This document shows, one piece after another, positions 45,541 to 57,766 of a stretch of 64,000 bases of DNA. The stretch's first letter is position 1. Every line of letters starts with the position of its first letter. The DNA is from Orychophragmus violaceus (taxonomy: Eukaryota > Streptophyta > Magnoliopsida > Brassicales > Brassicaceae), in contig CM058232.1 in assembly GCA_030180135.1 (NCBI GenBank), forward strand, positions 72,842,016 through 72,906,015. The letters run 5' to 3'. The translations under genes were made by a program, and so were the position numbers. Below the pieces are notes generated by a model. It was not told where the DNA came from. It ran no database searches and saw nothing but the letters and a program-made list of their open reading frames with translations.

Positions 45541-46346
45541 GGAGTTATGTTAGTTATGATGTTCAGATAGACATGATGTAGTCATGATTATGAAAAACTG
45601 ACATCAGCATTATTTGATCATTGGATGATTAAATAATGGTCCCAAGTATTTTATGTTCATGTTATAGGACATCAAGTTGAGGACTTGATCATGAAACCCT
45701 ATAAGTAAAAAGATGACATAAATTATGATTGTCCCTAGTCGAGATTGTCAAAGTAGGACACTGATAATCGCGAGAGACTAGCTTGTGAGGTGACTGTTGA
45801 CTAAGTTTCATGGAGTCAATGATATGAGTATCACAGTCAGTCACATAGATATATGTTGGTGAACATATGATCGGACATGACCCACTAATGATAACTCTAC
45901 AGGATAGTTATATATGTGTCATGAGAGTTTCTCATTACGACTATAGAGTATAGTCCTTAGACCTGAGTTCATCATGCTTTCTAGTATATGAATTGGTGCA
46001 CTTTGACCTTGTCAAACGTCGATCCGTAAATGGCGGCTATAAAGACATTGCTCAGGTGTATCATGAAGTATATGTAGAAACAGGGATGGAACAAGAAGGG
46101 ATTTGTCCCTCCTATACAACAGGGGATAAATATCTCAGGGCCCATCGAAGATTTGATACTGAGAAAATGCATGGCCCTGCTCAAACGAGGTGATTGTCAA
46201 TCGTTTGTTTTATCAGTATAGATCAGAAGTTCGATGAACATGATGTTGGCTATAATAAGGATGACACAGTTTCTTGCCTTATCCCATATCGAGATATAGC
46301 GACAAAGGGGTTATAGGAATAGATGATTCCAGTACAAGTGGGAGAT

Positions 46347-47036
46347 TGTTGGGATTATGTCCTGAAATCACATTGTACTTACTCTAAAGATAGTTGTATT
46401 GTCGAGATCGGACAATTCATGTGATACTGGGTAGTCATAATGTTTTGCTAGAAACCACTTATGACAAATGAGTTGTAGTTAATTTCTAGTATCGTGTGAA
46501 CCTAAAGGGTCACACACCTAAGCAAGTTGGATACGCTTCTGTAGGGATTGATCATTGGCATATGGTCCGATCAATGTGTATTGGATACACATTGAATTCG
46601 TGTTTTAAGAGGTGTGTCGATCGATGCCATTGGTGCGTCGATTGATACAAGAGGTGTGTCGATCGTTGCTACTGTGTGCAACGATCGACACAAGGTCGAT
46701 ACCGTAACTGATGTTACGGTTTGTAAACCATGGACCTATTTATAGGGGCCAGTTCACACGACCTAAAAAGAGAGCCGTTGCAGACAGTTTTCTCCGAATA
46801 GAAAAACAGACCCTCTTCCTCGAGAAACACGTAGAGAATCCCAGGAGATCCGATCACCGGTACTAGCATCCCGACGGATTCCAGCTTGTGTGCATGTGGA
46901 CTACAATAGAGGCGCAGCGATTGAGGCGCTCTAGATCTTGTTTACCTGCTCCAATTTCCGCTGCCAATCTCCAGGTAAACACGAGGCCAGTTTTAAGATT
47001 CAATCACCTAGACCCAGGATCCTAGGGATTCCAACA
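46347..47036 (+). repeat. Copia-5 3' LTR
   Basis: This 690-bp partner of 39939-40628 directly follows the polypurine tract. CGATCG-type cores are at 46618, 46639, 46660 and 46682, the same spacing as in the 5' LTR. Confidence 0.93.
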
Positions 47037-47038
47037 CA

Positions 47039-47781
47039 CCATAGCTCGGCGACGTCCCGACGACCTGCAAAAAAGAAAGAGATAAATGTTAAATTTAACA
47101 TTAGCTTGGAAAAGATAAAGAAGAATATTTTTTAGGAAATATTTCAATTATTATTATGTAAAGAATAATAGAGAGAATATAGGGAAAACTCTAGATCCTC
47201 TGGTATAAATATCCTTCCTCTGCGCGGGAAAAAACCAAGTTGACAATTCATATTCTTGTACTCAAAAATCCTAAAGAGTTAGCGATCACATATCGATTCC
47301 GGCTCGTATTTGAATAAGACTAGATTTTCCGGTCTGAACGGTTCTTGCTCTTTAATTCTTGTTTAAACTCATATCCAAATTACTAAATTTCTATTCAATT
47401 ATTAAATTGAATATTGTTTGATTTTCTGAATCAAGATTTAAAAATTCTATTAATTTATTGAATATTATTTTATAAATGTTTTGTTTTAATTGTCTCGTTT
47501 ATTTAATTAGTAGAAAAGTTTGTAATATTCAAATTATCCGGTTAAACATACAAGAGATTGTCTAAAAATCATTACTGTGTACTCTGGGCCCATTTGTTTT
47601 TTAAAATGATAACTGATCCCGTTGAAGAAAAAAACAAAAAAAACATACAAGAGATTGTTTAGACTTAAATGGGCCACTTAAAAATGGTTTTAAGCCCAAT
47701 ACATACGTAAATAAATACTGTCCACAGAACGTAAATGCATTTGCCCATATACTTTCATTTATCTCAATCTTATCTGGTTTT
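47039..47781. repeat. Long duplicated segment, copy 1 (Gypsy-1 LTR end plus flank)
   Basis: Bases from CCATAGCTCGG to TCTGGTTTT recur at 57804-58576 and 62638-63410. The segment consists of the last part of the Gypsy-1 3' LTR and its right flank. Copy 1 lacks a roughly 36-bp insertion (GAGATGCC, A-run, repeat of TTAGTAGAAAAGTTT) present in copies 2 and 3. It carries several private substitutions. Confidence 0.9.
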
Positions 47782-47808
47782 TTTTTTTTCATCAAAAACT
47801 CAATTTTA

Positions 47809-50030
47809 TTAAAAAATCGGTATTTGATTCTCTTCGGGGGAGAGCCAATCGAGAACCGAAGAGCTTACATGGGAGAATAAAAGGCCACGTGCTCTAGTTT
47901 TTTTGGCTAGACAATCCGCACGGGTGTTGAACTTTCTACTAACATATTTAATACAAAAGCTAGGAAATAAAGACTTAAGAGCTTGAAAATCTTCTAATTC
48001 CGAAGAGAATGACGGCCAATCCACAGGATCCTTGAGCATACTAATGAGTTCCAAGCAATCCGAGAAGAAGCAAGCACTAGTCAGATGTAGAGTTTTAAGA
48101 CACTTCATGGCCCAAAGGAGGGAGTCGAGCTCGGCGTGAAGGGGAGATAAGCATCTTCTGGAACCCTTAAGACCCAGTTGCACAATCTCATTTCCTTGCT
48201 GGAAAAACCAACCTTGCCCACTTATCGAGTCTGTTCCATCCCAAGAACCGTCAATGTAGCACGAGAGACTAGCTTGCGGTACTGGGATTATTGGGGCGCT
48301 CTCTAGAGAGGTAGTTACGGCGACATCATCATCTCCTTCATTTGCTTTCCTCCAAGCTTCTTCCTCGAGCCGAGCTTTCTCTAGAGTCACTCTCGGGTCT
48401 TCATTAAAATTATCAAAAATCTTTCTATTGCGTACCTTCCAAATAAACCACATAAGCCATGGAAAGAATCCAATGGAAACTTCTGAATCCATCCATTCTT
48501 TTACTCTCCAAAAGAGGAAATCTACATTAGTGAACACCGATGAGGAGGGAAATAGGTGCGGGCCGATGGAATAGGTGAGAGTGCCCACGCTTGACGAGCC
48601 GGAGGGCACTCAAAGAGAGCATGATTGATAGTTTCTCTTTCCGCTCCACATCTAGGACAGGTAGGATCTCTGCCGATATGGCGATAAACGAGAGCATCAC
48701 AAGTGGGTAGGAAACCCGACAAACATTGCCACACGAAATTTTTAATTTTCCGAGTGGTTTTTAACTTCCAGACTTGCGCCGTGAGTACCGTAGTATTCGG
48801 GCCCTGAACAGGGGGATCGCAATCCGGGCGAGAGAGAGCTCTCGCGGCCCAATAACCTGACTTCACGGTATAATTGCCCAATTTAGTCAAAGTCCAACAA
48901 TAGCTATCTTTCGAGACTAGCTTGCTCGGATGTAAGCCCAAAATAAGGGAAATGTATTATGGTGGGAAGAGCTCTCGAAGACGATCTACCTTCCATTGTT
49001 TCGTGTCAAAGTCAATAAGCGTATTCACATAACGATGTGGATCTATCTCATTGTTGATACTTCTCGGTGCACGAGCCGAATGGTCGGGAATCCAAGGTTC
49101 GTCCCATACTCTAGTACCAAACCCTGATCCTATAGTTTTCCGCAGACCTGATAGCAATAATGGTTTAGCTGCCATCAAACTCCTCCACCCATAAGAAGGT
49201 CTATTCGAGACTTGTATCTCTAAGGGGCTTGAGTACTTAGAGATTCGACTCAAGAGTGAGTCAGGAAATCTGACAATTCTCCAAAGTTGTTTCGCTAGAA
49301 GAGCAATATTTTGTTCTTCCAATGCCCGGAAACCTAATCCACCTTCTGAGGTTGGGCAACATAATTTATCCCATGTCACCCAATGAATACCTTTAGAATT
49401 GGCGTTGGAGCTCCACCAGTAATTAGAAATCACACTTCTCAACTTGGAACATACCGTCTTTGGTAGAAGATAACATGACATCACATAATTCGGAACCGCT
49501 TGGGCTTGTGATTTAATAAGAACTTCTTTGCCTCCTCGGGACAAGAATTTTGATGACCAAGTACTAGCCCTATTCTGCACTCGATCTCTGACGAAGGCAA
49601 AAGTTTGGGCTTTGGAGCCATTAATCTGCTCTGGGAGACCGAGGTATGAACCCATACCACCTTCTTGAGAGATGCCTATGATTCTCTTGATTTCACCTTT
49701 CCTCTCATGAGGGACATCATTACCGAACATGATGGATGACTTAGAGAAATTAATTTGCTGTCCAGAAGCTTCTCCGTATGTTCTGATGATGTCTATAAGA
49801 TCCTTACTCTCCTGTATTAATGCTCTACAGAAGAATAGACTATCATCAGCAAAGAGAAGATGTGACGTCGGAGGGCTGGCTCTAGCTACCCGAAGTCCCT
49901 GAATCCTCCCATTCATCGCTGCTTTCCGGATAAGAGAAATAAGGCCTTCGGTGCATAAGACAAATAAGAATGGAGAAATTGGGTCTCCTTGGCGTATACC
50001 ACGGGACGGTCTGATATGTCCACTAGGCAC
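47809..50030 (-). pseudogene. LINE-a RT C-terminal half, zinc region and RNase H
   Basis: Bases 50030-48957 hold RT with RQGDPISPFLFVLCTEGL and the catalytic LLFADDSLFF, then the L1-type thumb region. A TAA at 48957-48959 ends the frame. Bases 48941-48522 hold the CPRCGAERETINHALFECP zinc region. After a frame change, 48609-47809 holds RNase H with the D-E-D residues in CYIDGSWDG, LHAELDSLLWAM and FFSDCLELISML. The C-terminal Asp is in FNTRADCLAK. Confidence 0.9.
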
Positions 50031-50033
50031 TCC

Positions 50034-50682
50034 ATGAAGGATTGTTTAGTTGATCCTGATTCAATTCTTAGATTCATATCAACCTAAACATGCGGATCTA
50101 GGTTCTCTTGATTAGAAACAATGATTATATCTCACCTTATACCTGTTAATTGCAGCGGAAGGAGATAGAACAGGTCAGAGATCAGAGAAACACCGAGAGA
50201 TGAATCCTCCAAAGGCTCACACACGCGATCACAGAAAACGGCTGCTAGACCAAGGGAGAGGAGGCGCAGAGAGAAAGAGAGAGGCGCGGCTAGGGTTAAA
50301 GAAGAAAACAGACTCGAGTTTTATTTATAAAACTCGTCTGGTTCCTCTTGGGCCATTTGGCCATTCGCGCACTGTGTCGATCGACACATCATGTGTATCG
50401 ATCGACACACAGTGGCTAAAACCTTTTATTCTCTCTAAGTACAGTAAATGCCTGGCACTTTTACCGTACTTCTGCTAAGCCATTCCTACACATTTTCCTG
50501 TTAGCTTAGGCGTGTGACCCATATGGGATCATATAATAGAGGCAATAAGTCCAAGACTTATAGATCATGAGCGGACTCTAGCAAGCCATCATGACCCCCA
50601 GTATTATATGACTTATGTCTGATCATTGACATACTCTTACTTTCTAGAGACAGTACCGAGATTACTGGACACAATTCCAACA
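50034..50682 (-). repeat. Copia-4c 3' LTR (mosaic)
   Basis: The right half (about 50480-50682) is almost identical to the Copia-4b LTR. The left half is clearly diverged. It replaces an inverted-repeat stretch (TTTAATCAGA type) with a CGATCG pair, cores at 50378 and 50399. Confidence 0.92.
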
Positions 50683-51533
50683 ATCTCCCACTTGTACTGG
50701 AATTTCTGTATTCATAATCCTTTTGTCACAATATCTCGATTAGTCATAAGGCAAGATTAGTGTCATCCTTATAAAGCCTAATCTTGTTCATCGGACTCTG
50801 ATTCGATACTGACAATCCAAACGACTCGGGACAGTCCGTTTGAGCATGGCCATGCATTTTCCAGTATTCAAATCTCCGATTGGCCTAGAGATATTCACTC
50901 CATTTATATTGGAGGGACAAATTCCGTCTTATTCCATCACTGTAAACTACTCATTTCATAATGTACCCAAACAAGGTCCTTATAACTATCGCAGAACGAT
51001 AGCGTTAGACAATGATCAAAGTGCATCAGTCCATGTGCAGTCACATGCATGCGAACTCAGGTCTAAGGACTATACTCTATATTCGTAGTGAGAATCTCTT
51101 ATGACACAGATATAAATATCCTGAAGAGTTCTCATAATCGGGTCTTGTCCGGTCGTATGTTCCCAACATACACCTATGTATTGACTTTGATGCCGCGCAT
51201 CTATGACACACTGAGACTTTGTCATAAGTCACGTACCAATCCAGTCTCACACGGTTGTTGGTGTTCCAATTTCAACAACCTTCGACTAGGGACATAATGA
51301 TATAAGTCATTTATCAAATATAGGGTCTCATGATCAAGCTAAATGACTTTGATAACTCAAGATCAAGTCATTTACTTCGATGACCTATAAAATGGTTTAT
51401 ATCACTTTGGAACGATTATTTCATCACAGTTAAAAATAATCTTGAAATAATAATTTCATTAAACATAAGAATGTTTTACAAGAACATATCAAAATAACTA
51501 AATAAAGCCCTTGAACTCCCACTCAAATTTAGA

Positions 51534-54004
51534 TTACATTTCAATGTCTCTAATGCCTACAGCTTCAGTCAGGAACTCGAGCTTAGGCCTTGGGAGTGGC
51601 TTTGTCAACGGATCAGCGACGTTATCATCTGTCTGAACTCGGCTGATCTTGACTTCCTTTCTATTAATGATGTCACGTATCAAGTGAAATCTTCTTAGAA
51701 CATGCTTGGATTTCTGGTGTGATCTTGGTTCCTTTGCCTGAGCAATAGCACCATTGTTATCACAAAACAGTGCCAGAGGCTCAGCCGCATCTGGTATCAC
51801 ACCTAGTTCAATAATGAACTTTCGTATCCAAACAGCTTCCTTCGCAGCTTCTGAGGCGGCGATATATTCAGCTTCTGTAGTGGAATCAGCAACGGTGTCT
51901 TGCTTGGAGCTTCTCCAACTGATTGCACCGCCATTCAGACAAAAGATATAACCGGACTGTGACCGGAAATCATCTTGGTCTGTCTGGAAACTTGCGTCCG
52001 TGAATCCACTGACTTTAAGCACATCACTTCCACCGTACACTAAGAACTTATCCTTAGTATGTCTTAGATACTTCAAGATATTCTTTACGGCAATCCAATG
52101 GTTTTCACCTGGATTTGACTGGTATCTACTCGTCATGCTCAATGCATAAGCAACATCAGGACGAGTACAGATCATGGCATACATGACAGATCCTATTGCA
52201 GATGCATAAGGAATATTCTTCATGCGCTCAAGCTCAGCAGCCGTCGTAGGGCTCTGCTTCTTGCTTAGCGTTGTGCCATGTACCATTGGCGTGAAGCCCT
52301 TCTTGGAATCCTTCATGCTGAATCTTTGCAGGACTTTGTCAATGTATGAATCTTGACACAAGCCTATCAGCCTTCTAGATCTATCCCGGTAGATCCTGAT
52401 TCCAAGAACGTATGCGGCTTCACCCATGTCTTTCATGGAAAAACAACTTCCAAGCCAGTCCTTTACGGACTTCAGCATTGGAATGTCGTTTCCGAGAAGC
52501 AGTATGTCATCGACATACAGAATAAGAAATACTATCTTGCTCCCACTAGTTTTCTTATACACGCATTGTTCTTCTTTGTTTCTAATGAAGTCAAATTGCT
52601 TGATCGCTTCATCAAAACGAAGATTCCAGCTCCTCGATGCTTGCTTCAATCCATAAATGGATTTATGAAGCTTGAATACTTTCCCAGCATTCTTTGGATC
52701 TATGTAACCGTCAGGTTGTGTCATATACACATCCTCTTCCAGAATACCATTCAGGAAGGCGGTTTTTACGTCCATCTGCCAAATTTCATAATCATGAAAA
52801 GCTGCAGTTGCTAGTAGAATCCGAATAGATTTCATCATAGCCACTGGTGAATAGGTTTCATCGTAATCCACACCGTGAACTTGTCTGAAACCTTTTGCCA
52901 CCAACCTGGCTTTATAAATCTGGACATTTCCATCCACGTCAATCTTCTTCTTGAAGATCCATTTGCACTCGATGGCTTTTACACCAGCGGGTAAGTCAAC
53001 CAACGAAAACACTTGGTTGACCGACATGGAGTCCATTTCGGAATCAGTGGCCTTGCGCCACTTAGAGGAATCTGGGCCCATCATGGCTTGATTGAAGTTC
53101 GTTGGTTCATCACCATCAATGATCAAAAGATCATGACAGTCAGTCACGAGGAATCCTTGATATCTCTCGGGTTCGTGACGGATCCTCCCGGATCTTCGAA
53201 CTTCAGGTACTACAGGTTCAGGCTCTACAATTTCTTGTAGGTCCTCCTGCTGCTCTTCCTCATTAGGTTGAGCAGTATCCTGTTCATCTTGAATTTCTTC
53301 AAGCAGTACCTTACTCCCACTGTCTTTCTTAGAGAGAAACTCTCTCTCAAGAAAGTTACAATCCCGGGCAACAAAGATCTTGTTCTCGGAACGTAGATAG
53401 AAGTAATAAGCCTTGGTTTCCTTCGGATAACCAATGAAGTAGCATTTATCAGACTTTGGTGTAAGCTTGTCTGAGATCAATCTCTTGACATAGGCTTCAC
53501 AACCCCAAATTCTGAGATAAGACAGCACTGGAGCTTCTCCAGTCCATAATTCATATGGCGTCTTTGCTACTGCTTTCGATGGCGCTCTATTTAGAGTGAA
53601 CACTGCTGTTAGCAGAGCATATCCCCAAAGGGATATTGGAAGGTCTGTGTGACTCATCATAGATCGAACCATATCCAATAAGGTCCGATTTCTCCTCTCA
53701 GACACACCATTCCATTGAGGTGTTCCAGGAGGAGTGAGTTGGGACACGATCCCACACTCTCTTAGATGATCACTGAATTCTTGGCTTAAGTATTCTCCTC
53801 CTCGGTCGGACCGAAGAGCCTTAATGCTTTTGCCAAGTTGGTTCTGTACTTCATTTTGGAATTCTTTGAATCTCTCGAACTATTCAGACTTATGTTTCAT
53901 TAAATAAACATATCCATACCTACTGAAATCATCAGTGAAGGTAATGAAGTACTGATAGTTTCCTCTTGCATTTGTGGACATTGGGCCACACACGTCAGTG
54001 TGTA
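51534..54004 (-). pseudogene. Copia-4c pol: integrase, reverse transcriptase, RNase H
   Basis: One frame covers integrase to RNase H. The first integrase part (54086-53880: IHTDVCGPMSTNARGN, FTDDFSRYGYVYLMKH) ends at a TAG near 53880. The same frame continues through ALRSDRGGEYLSQEF and then 53747-51534 without a break. That stretch has PQWNGVSERRNRTLLD, WIFKKKIDVDGNVQIYKARL, IWQMDVKTAFLNGI, FLILYVDDILLLGND, STTEAEYIAASEAAKEAVWI and the RNase H end. Catalytic residues of integrase, RT and RNase H are all visible. The single nonsense codon and the upstream frameshift are the only pol lesions I see. Confidence 0.93.
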
Positions 54005-55510
54005 TCAGGCCCAATAAGTCACTGGCCCTCTCGTTAGGTTTATTAAAGGGGGCCGTGTCATTTTGCCCATCAGGCAGGATTCGCATTTCTCACATGACTC
54101 AAAGTCAAATGAGCCAAGAAGTCCATTCGAATGGAGCCTCTTGATGCGTTTCTCGCTGATGTGCCCTAAACGACAATGCCATAGAAACGTTCGGTTCTCC
54201 TCATTAGGTTTGAACCGTTTGGTATTAATGTTATAAACTGGCGCGGATTGATCGAGTATGTAAAGCCCATTCGTAAGAGGGGCAGAACCATAGAACAAAT
54301 TGTTGCGATTGAAGGAACATAATTTATTCTTAACTGAAAAATCATAACCTTCCAAATCCAACAAAGAAATTGAAATAATATTCCTGCTTATAGCAGGTAC
54401 AAAATAACAATTATTGAGTTCTAAAATCAATCCCGAAGGTAAAGACAACAAGTATGTGCCTACAGCTAGTGCTGGAACTTTCGCTCCATTCCCAACTCGT
54501 AGCTCCACTTGTCCTTGCTTCAGCCTTCTACTGTTGCTGAGTGCCTGCATATTAGTACAAATATGAGCCCCACAACCAGTATCCATAACCCATGAGGTAT
54601 TATCAGAAGTAGTTGTATTAACTTCTATAACAAAAATACTTGTCGAAGAAGTCTCGAGAGTCTTCTTCTTCAATTCCTTTAGACCTTCTTGGAATTTCTT
54701 ACATTCTCTCCTCCAATGCCCTGGTTCTTTACAGAACCTGCATATGTCAGTTGGCCCAGCCTTGGACTTGGGCTTGGGCTTTGGCGTGTCCTTGTCCGCG
54801 ACTTGGACAGCCTTGGCCTTTCCCTTATCCTTAGCAGAGGATTTCTTAAACCCCTTGCCCTTTTGCACCATAAGCACATTGGGGTCCTTGGCGGTTTTCC
54901 TCAAGTTGGGCTCTGCAGTCTTGAGCATTCCGTGAAGCTCAGGCAATGTCTTACTCAAGCCATGCATGTTAAAGTTCAGAATGAACTGATCATAGCTTGC
55001 AGGTAATGACTGCAAAATGATGTCGCAAGCAAGTTCTTGGCTGATTGGGCAGTCGAGTTTCTGAAGATGATCGAGATAACCCATCATCTTCAAGACATGA
55101 GGACTCACTGCCGCATTCGCAGCCAACTTACAGTCTAAGAGGTTCTTAACAGTTTGAAACCTCTCAGTCCTTGCTTGCTCCTGAAAAAGCGATTTCAGAC
55201 TTGCCATTATCTCAATTGGTGACAACACACTCTCGAACTGCATTTGCAGCTCACCAGTCATTGTCGCCAACATAAGGCAATACACATCATTTTCATCTGA
55301 CGAATGCTTTTCCCAAGCATTATGCAGAGTCCTGGCGGCATTGTTAGCAGGCCTCTCGGGGAGAGGATCACGAAGGACATAATCCTTCTTCTCCTGCTTG
55401 AGGACCAGCCTCAAGTTCCTTGACCACGTCAGGAAGTTCGTTCCAGTCAGCTTCTCCTTCTCGAGAACAGACCGGATTGAGAATGTGTTTTGTGTGCTTG
55501 TAGTAGTCAT
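54005..55510 (-). pseudogene. Copia-4c gag-protease
   Basis: The ATG at 55510 opens a 501-codon frame with Gag (SIRSVLEKEKLTGTNFLTW), zinc knuckle CRFCKEPGHWRREC, protease WVMDTGCGAHICTN with intact DTG, and the pre-integrase region FLWHCRLGHISEKRIKRLH. Near 54052 one G is missing compared with Copia-4a, which shifts the frame before integrase. Otherwise Gag and protease appear intact. A 3' splice-like TTTCAG precedes the ATG. Confidence 0.92.
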
Positions 55511-55994
55511 AGCTGAAATATATAGATAAAAAGGTTATTAGTTAAATGTTCAATATGATTAATCTCGTATTAAATTTAATATGATTAATCATGCATTATA
55601 TTCAATAACATAAGTTACCCTCAATAGAATATAATGATTCCAAGATCCACATATAACTAAGATCAAAGTGGGCCACTGGCCATCACCCAACCTTAGCTTA
55701 TATCGGTAAGCCCTATATCGGCTAATTATATCCGTGATATAACTCTTGGTTGTGAATCTGGGCCCGAGGCCCAATCCACTCTGATGTCTCAAGGCCCGGG
55801 ACTCCCGATGGCCTAGTCAAGAAAACCAGACTATACAGTCATGTAATCATTAATGTCTGGGACTCCCAATGACATTTATGAATCACAAACCGTCTTATCC
55901 ACGCAAAAGCAGACACCCTCACACTGTAAGGCCATGAATACAATTGAATGGGCTTCGACAGCTGACATAGAATGGACACAATTCCAACACTCCA

Positions 55995-57713
55995 TTGAGG
56001 AGAATGCGGTATGAGACTGTAGTCACACAATACATAATCCAACCAATCCATTTTGGGTCAAACCCTAAATGCCTCATAATAGAGGAGAGGTATGACCATT
56101 CGACTCTATCATAAGCCTTACTCATGTCCGTTTTAATGGCCATGAATTTTTTACGACATGAAGGATTAGATCGGAGTGCATGAAAGTTCTCTTGTGCAAT
56201 AAGGATATTATCTGTAATTAGTCTCCCTGCTACAAAGGCAGATTGGGTCTCGGAAATTAATTCCGGAAGGATCTTCTTTAATCTTAAGCTCAAGATCTTA
56301 GATATAATTTTATAGCTCACATTGCAAAGACTGATTGGACGAAAACCTGTCATCTCTCTAGGTTTATCTCCTTTCGGGATCAAGCAAATATTCGTCTCAT
56401 TTAGTCTTGGATCAAAGGAACCATTCGTGAAGAAATCCATGATACACTGAGTTAGTTCTGGACCCACCACATCCCAGAACTTTTGGTAGAATAAGGCCGT
56501 CATTCCATCCGGACCCGGAGTTTTACTAGGATTTAATGAGAATAATGCCTTTCTAATTTCCTCTATCGATGGATTCCGAGTTAGCTCAACATTCATATCT
56601 GGAGTGACAATCTCAGGAATGTCCTGGAAGAGAGGGTTCGGATCGCCAATGGAAGAAGATGTGAAGAGAGCATCAAAATATTGTATTGCAACTCGCTCAA
56701 GTCCTTCCTCATCGTCTACCCAACAGCCATTAGAGTCTAGCAGTCCTAGAATCTTATTCCTTGCTCTCCTTTGTTTTGTGATGGCTTGGAAAAATTTGGT
56801 AAAGTTATCTCCGAATCGAAGCCAAGTCGTCCTACTCTTCTGCTCCCAGAAGGCTTCTTCCTCCTTGTAGGCTGCCAATAGCTCACCTTTTAATACAAGA
56901 ATTTCTTCCGTAGAGATAGTCTCATCGGTATGGGAAAGATCAATCTTATCCTGTAATTCTTTAATAAGAATTTCAGAATTTGTTTGAGTACTTTTCTTCC
57001 ACACCGAGATCGATTTACGACAATTTTGGATGCAACATGAAAGGGAGTTTTGGCCCCTAGGGAGTGCATGGTTCCAACCAGAAGTAATGGCTTCCTTTAG
57101 ACCCGGTTTCCCTAGCCACCGTTTATCAAATAGAAAACTCCGTCTTTTCTTTTCGGGTCTATTTAGAATGGATGCGAGAAGAGGCCTATGGTCCGATCCC
57201 CACATCTTAAGGTACTCCACTTTAGTGTGGGAAAATATATTGTGCCATTCTTCATTACCTAAGCTCTATTGAGACGACATTTTATTAAACCATTTCTTCT
57301 CCGACCAATCCAAGAAAGGGGGTCTCCTTGATACGAGAATTCAAGGAAACCACAGCAATCTATCATGGCTCGAAAGGGGAGGAAAGAAGCTTCTGAGCGT
57401 TTTTTCCACCACTTTTCTCATGGTTCCCTGTAATTTCATTGAAATCTCCTATAATGAACCATGGACCTGTACGGGATATACCTATACGAATAAGTCTTTC
57501 CCAGACATAAGCTCGGTGTTTAACCACCGGATCACCGTAAATAAAAGTCATAAAAACACGATTTCCATCAGTAATGGTCTCAATATCAATCAAACGATCA
57601 TCCAAACATAAAATCTTGACCGGGAAATCTTTAGAGTGAAAAAGAGCAAGACCTCCACTATATCCTTTCGGATTCACTGTGTGGAGGTTGTCAAAACCTA
57701 AAGATACTTGCAA
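55995..57713 (-). pseudogene. LINE-a endonuclease and RT N-terminal half
   Basis: Bases 57713-57363 encode the middle of an L1-type endonuclease (YSGGLALFHSKDFPVKI, WFIIGDFNEITGNHEKSGG). After two frame breaks, 57220-55995 gives its end (MWGSDHRPLLASI). It then gives RT up to the Copia-4c insertion (LNPSKTPGPDGMTALFYQKF, ICLIPKGDKPREMTGFRPIS, IKTDMSKAYDRVEWSYL). Confidence 0.9.
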
Positions 57714-57766
57714 GTCTTGCAGAAAAGGTGGTCATTTTTTGTCTCTGATAAAAACATAAAGGGTGG

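Larger units (their letters stand above)
39939..47036 (+). mobile_element. Copia-5: Ty1/copia element, TSD CACCA, inside the Gypsy-1 3' LTR
   Basis: Two 690-bp LTRs (39939-40628, 46347-47036) start TGTTGGGATTATG and end TTCCAACA. The TSD CACCA is perfect (39934-39938, 47037-47041). The primer site TGGTATCAGAGCC is at 40630 and the polypurine tract ACAAGTGGGAGAT ends at 46346. About 18 of 690 LTR positions differ by eye. Gag is readable and pol is heavily decayed. Gag, leader layout and 3' region are related to Copia-4. Confidence 0.95.
27323..47433 (+). mobile_element. Gypsy-1: pol-less Ty3/gypsy element with an antisense gene
   Basis: The 5' LTR is at 27323-27773. A primer site follows (TGGCGCCGTCTGTGGG, 27776-27791), then gag, aspartic protease, a 75-bp tandem array, an antisense ORF and a 3' LTR (39825-39938 plus 47037-47433). 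Gag and the antisense protein resemble plant ATLANTYS-type elements. No RT, RNase H or integrase is present between protease and 3' region, so the element depends on partners. It is split by Gypsy-2 and Copia-5. The LTRs differ by several indels, suggesting it is the oldest element of this cluster. Exact outer ends and TSD are uncertain. Confidence 0.85.
50034..55989 (-). mobile_element. Copia-4c: Ty1/copia element lacking most of its 5' LTR, TSD CTCCA
   Basis: The 3' LTR is at 50034-50682. Pol and gag follow on the minus strand. The right end keeps only the first 16 bases or so of the LTR (GGACACAATTCCAACA on the plus strand, 55974-55989). The TSD CTCCA is perfect (50029-50033, 55990-55994), so insertion was normal and the deletion came later. 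Removing it joins the LINE RT frame exactly as in LINE-b. Confidence 0.95.
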
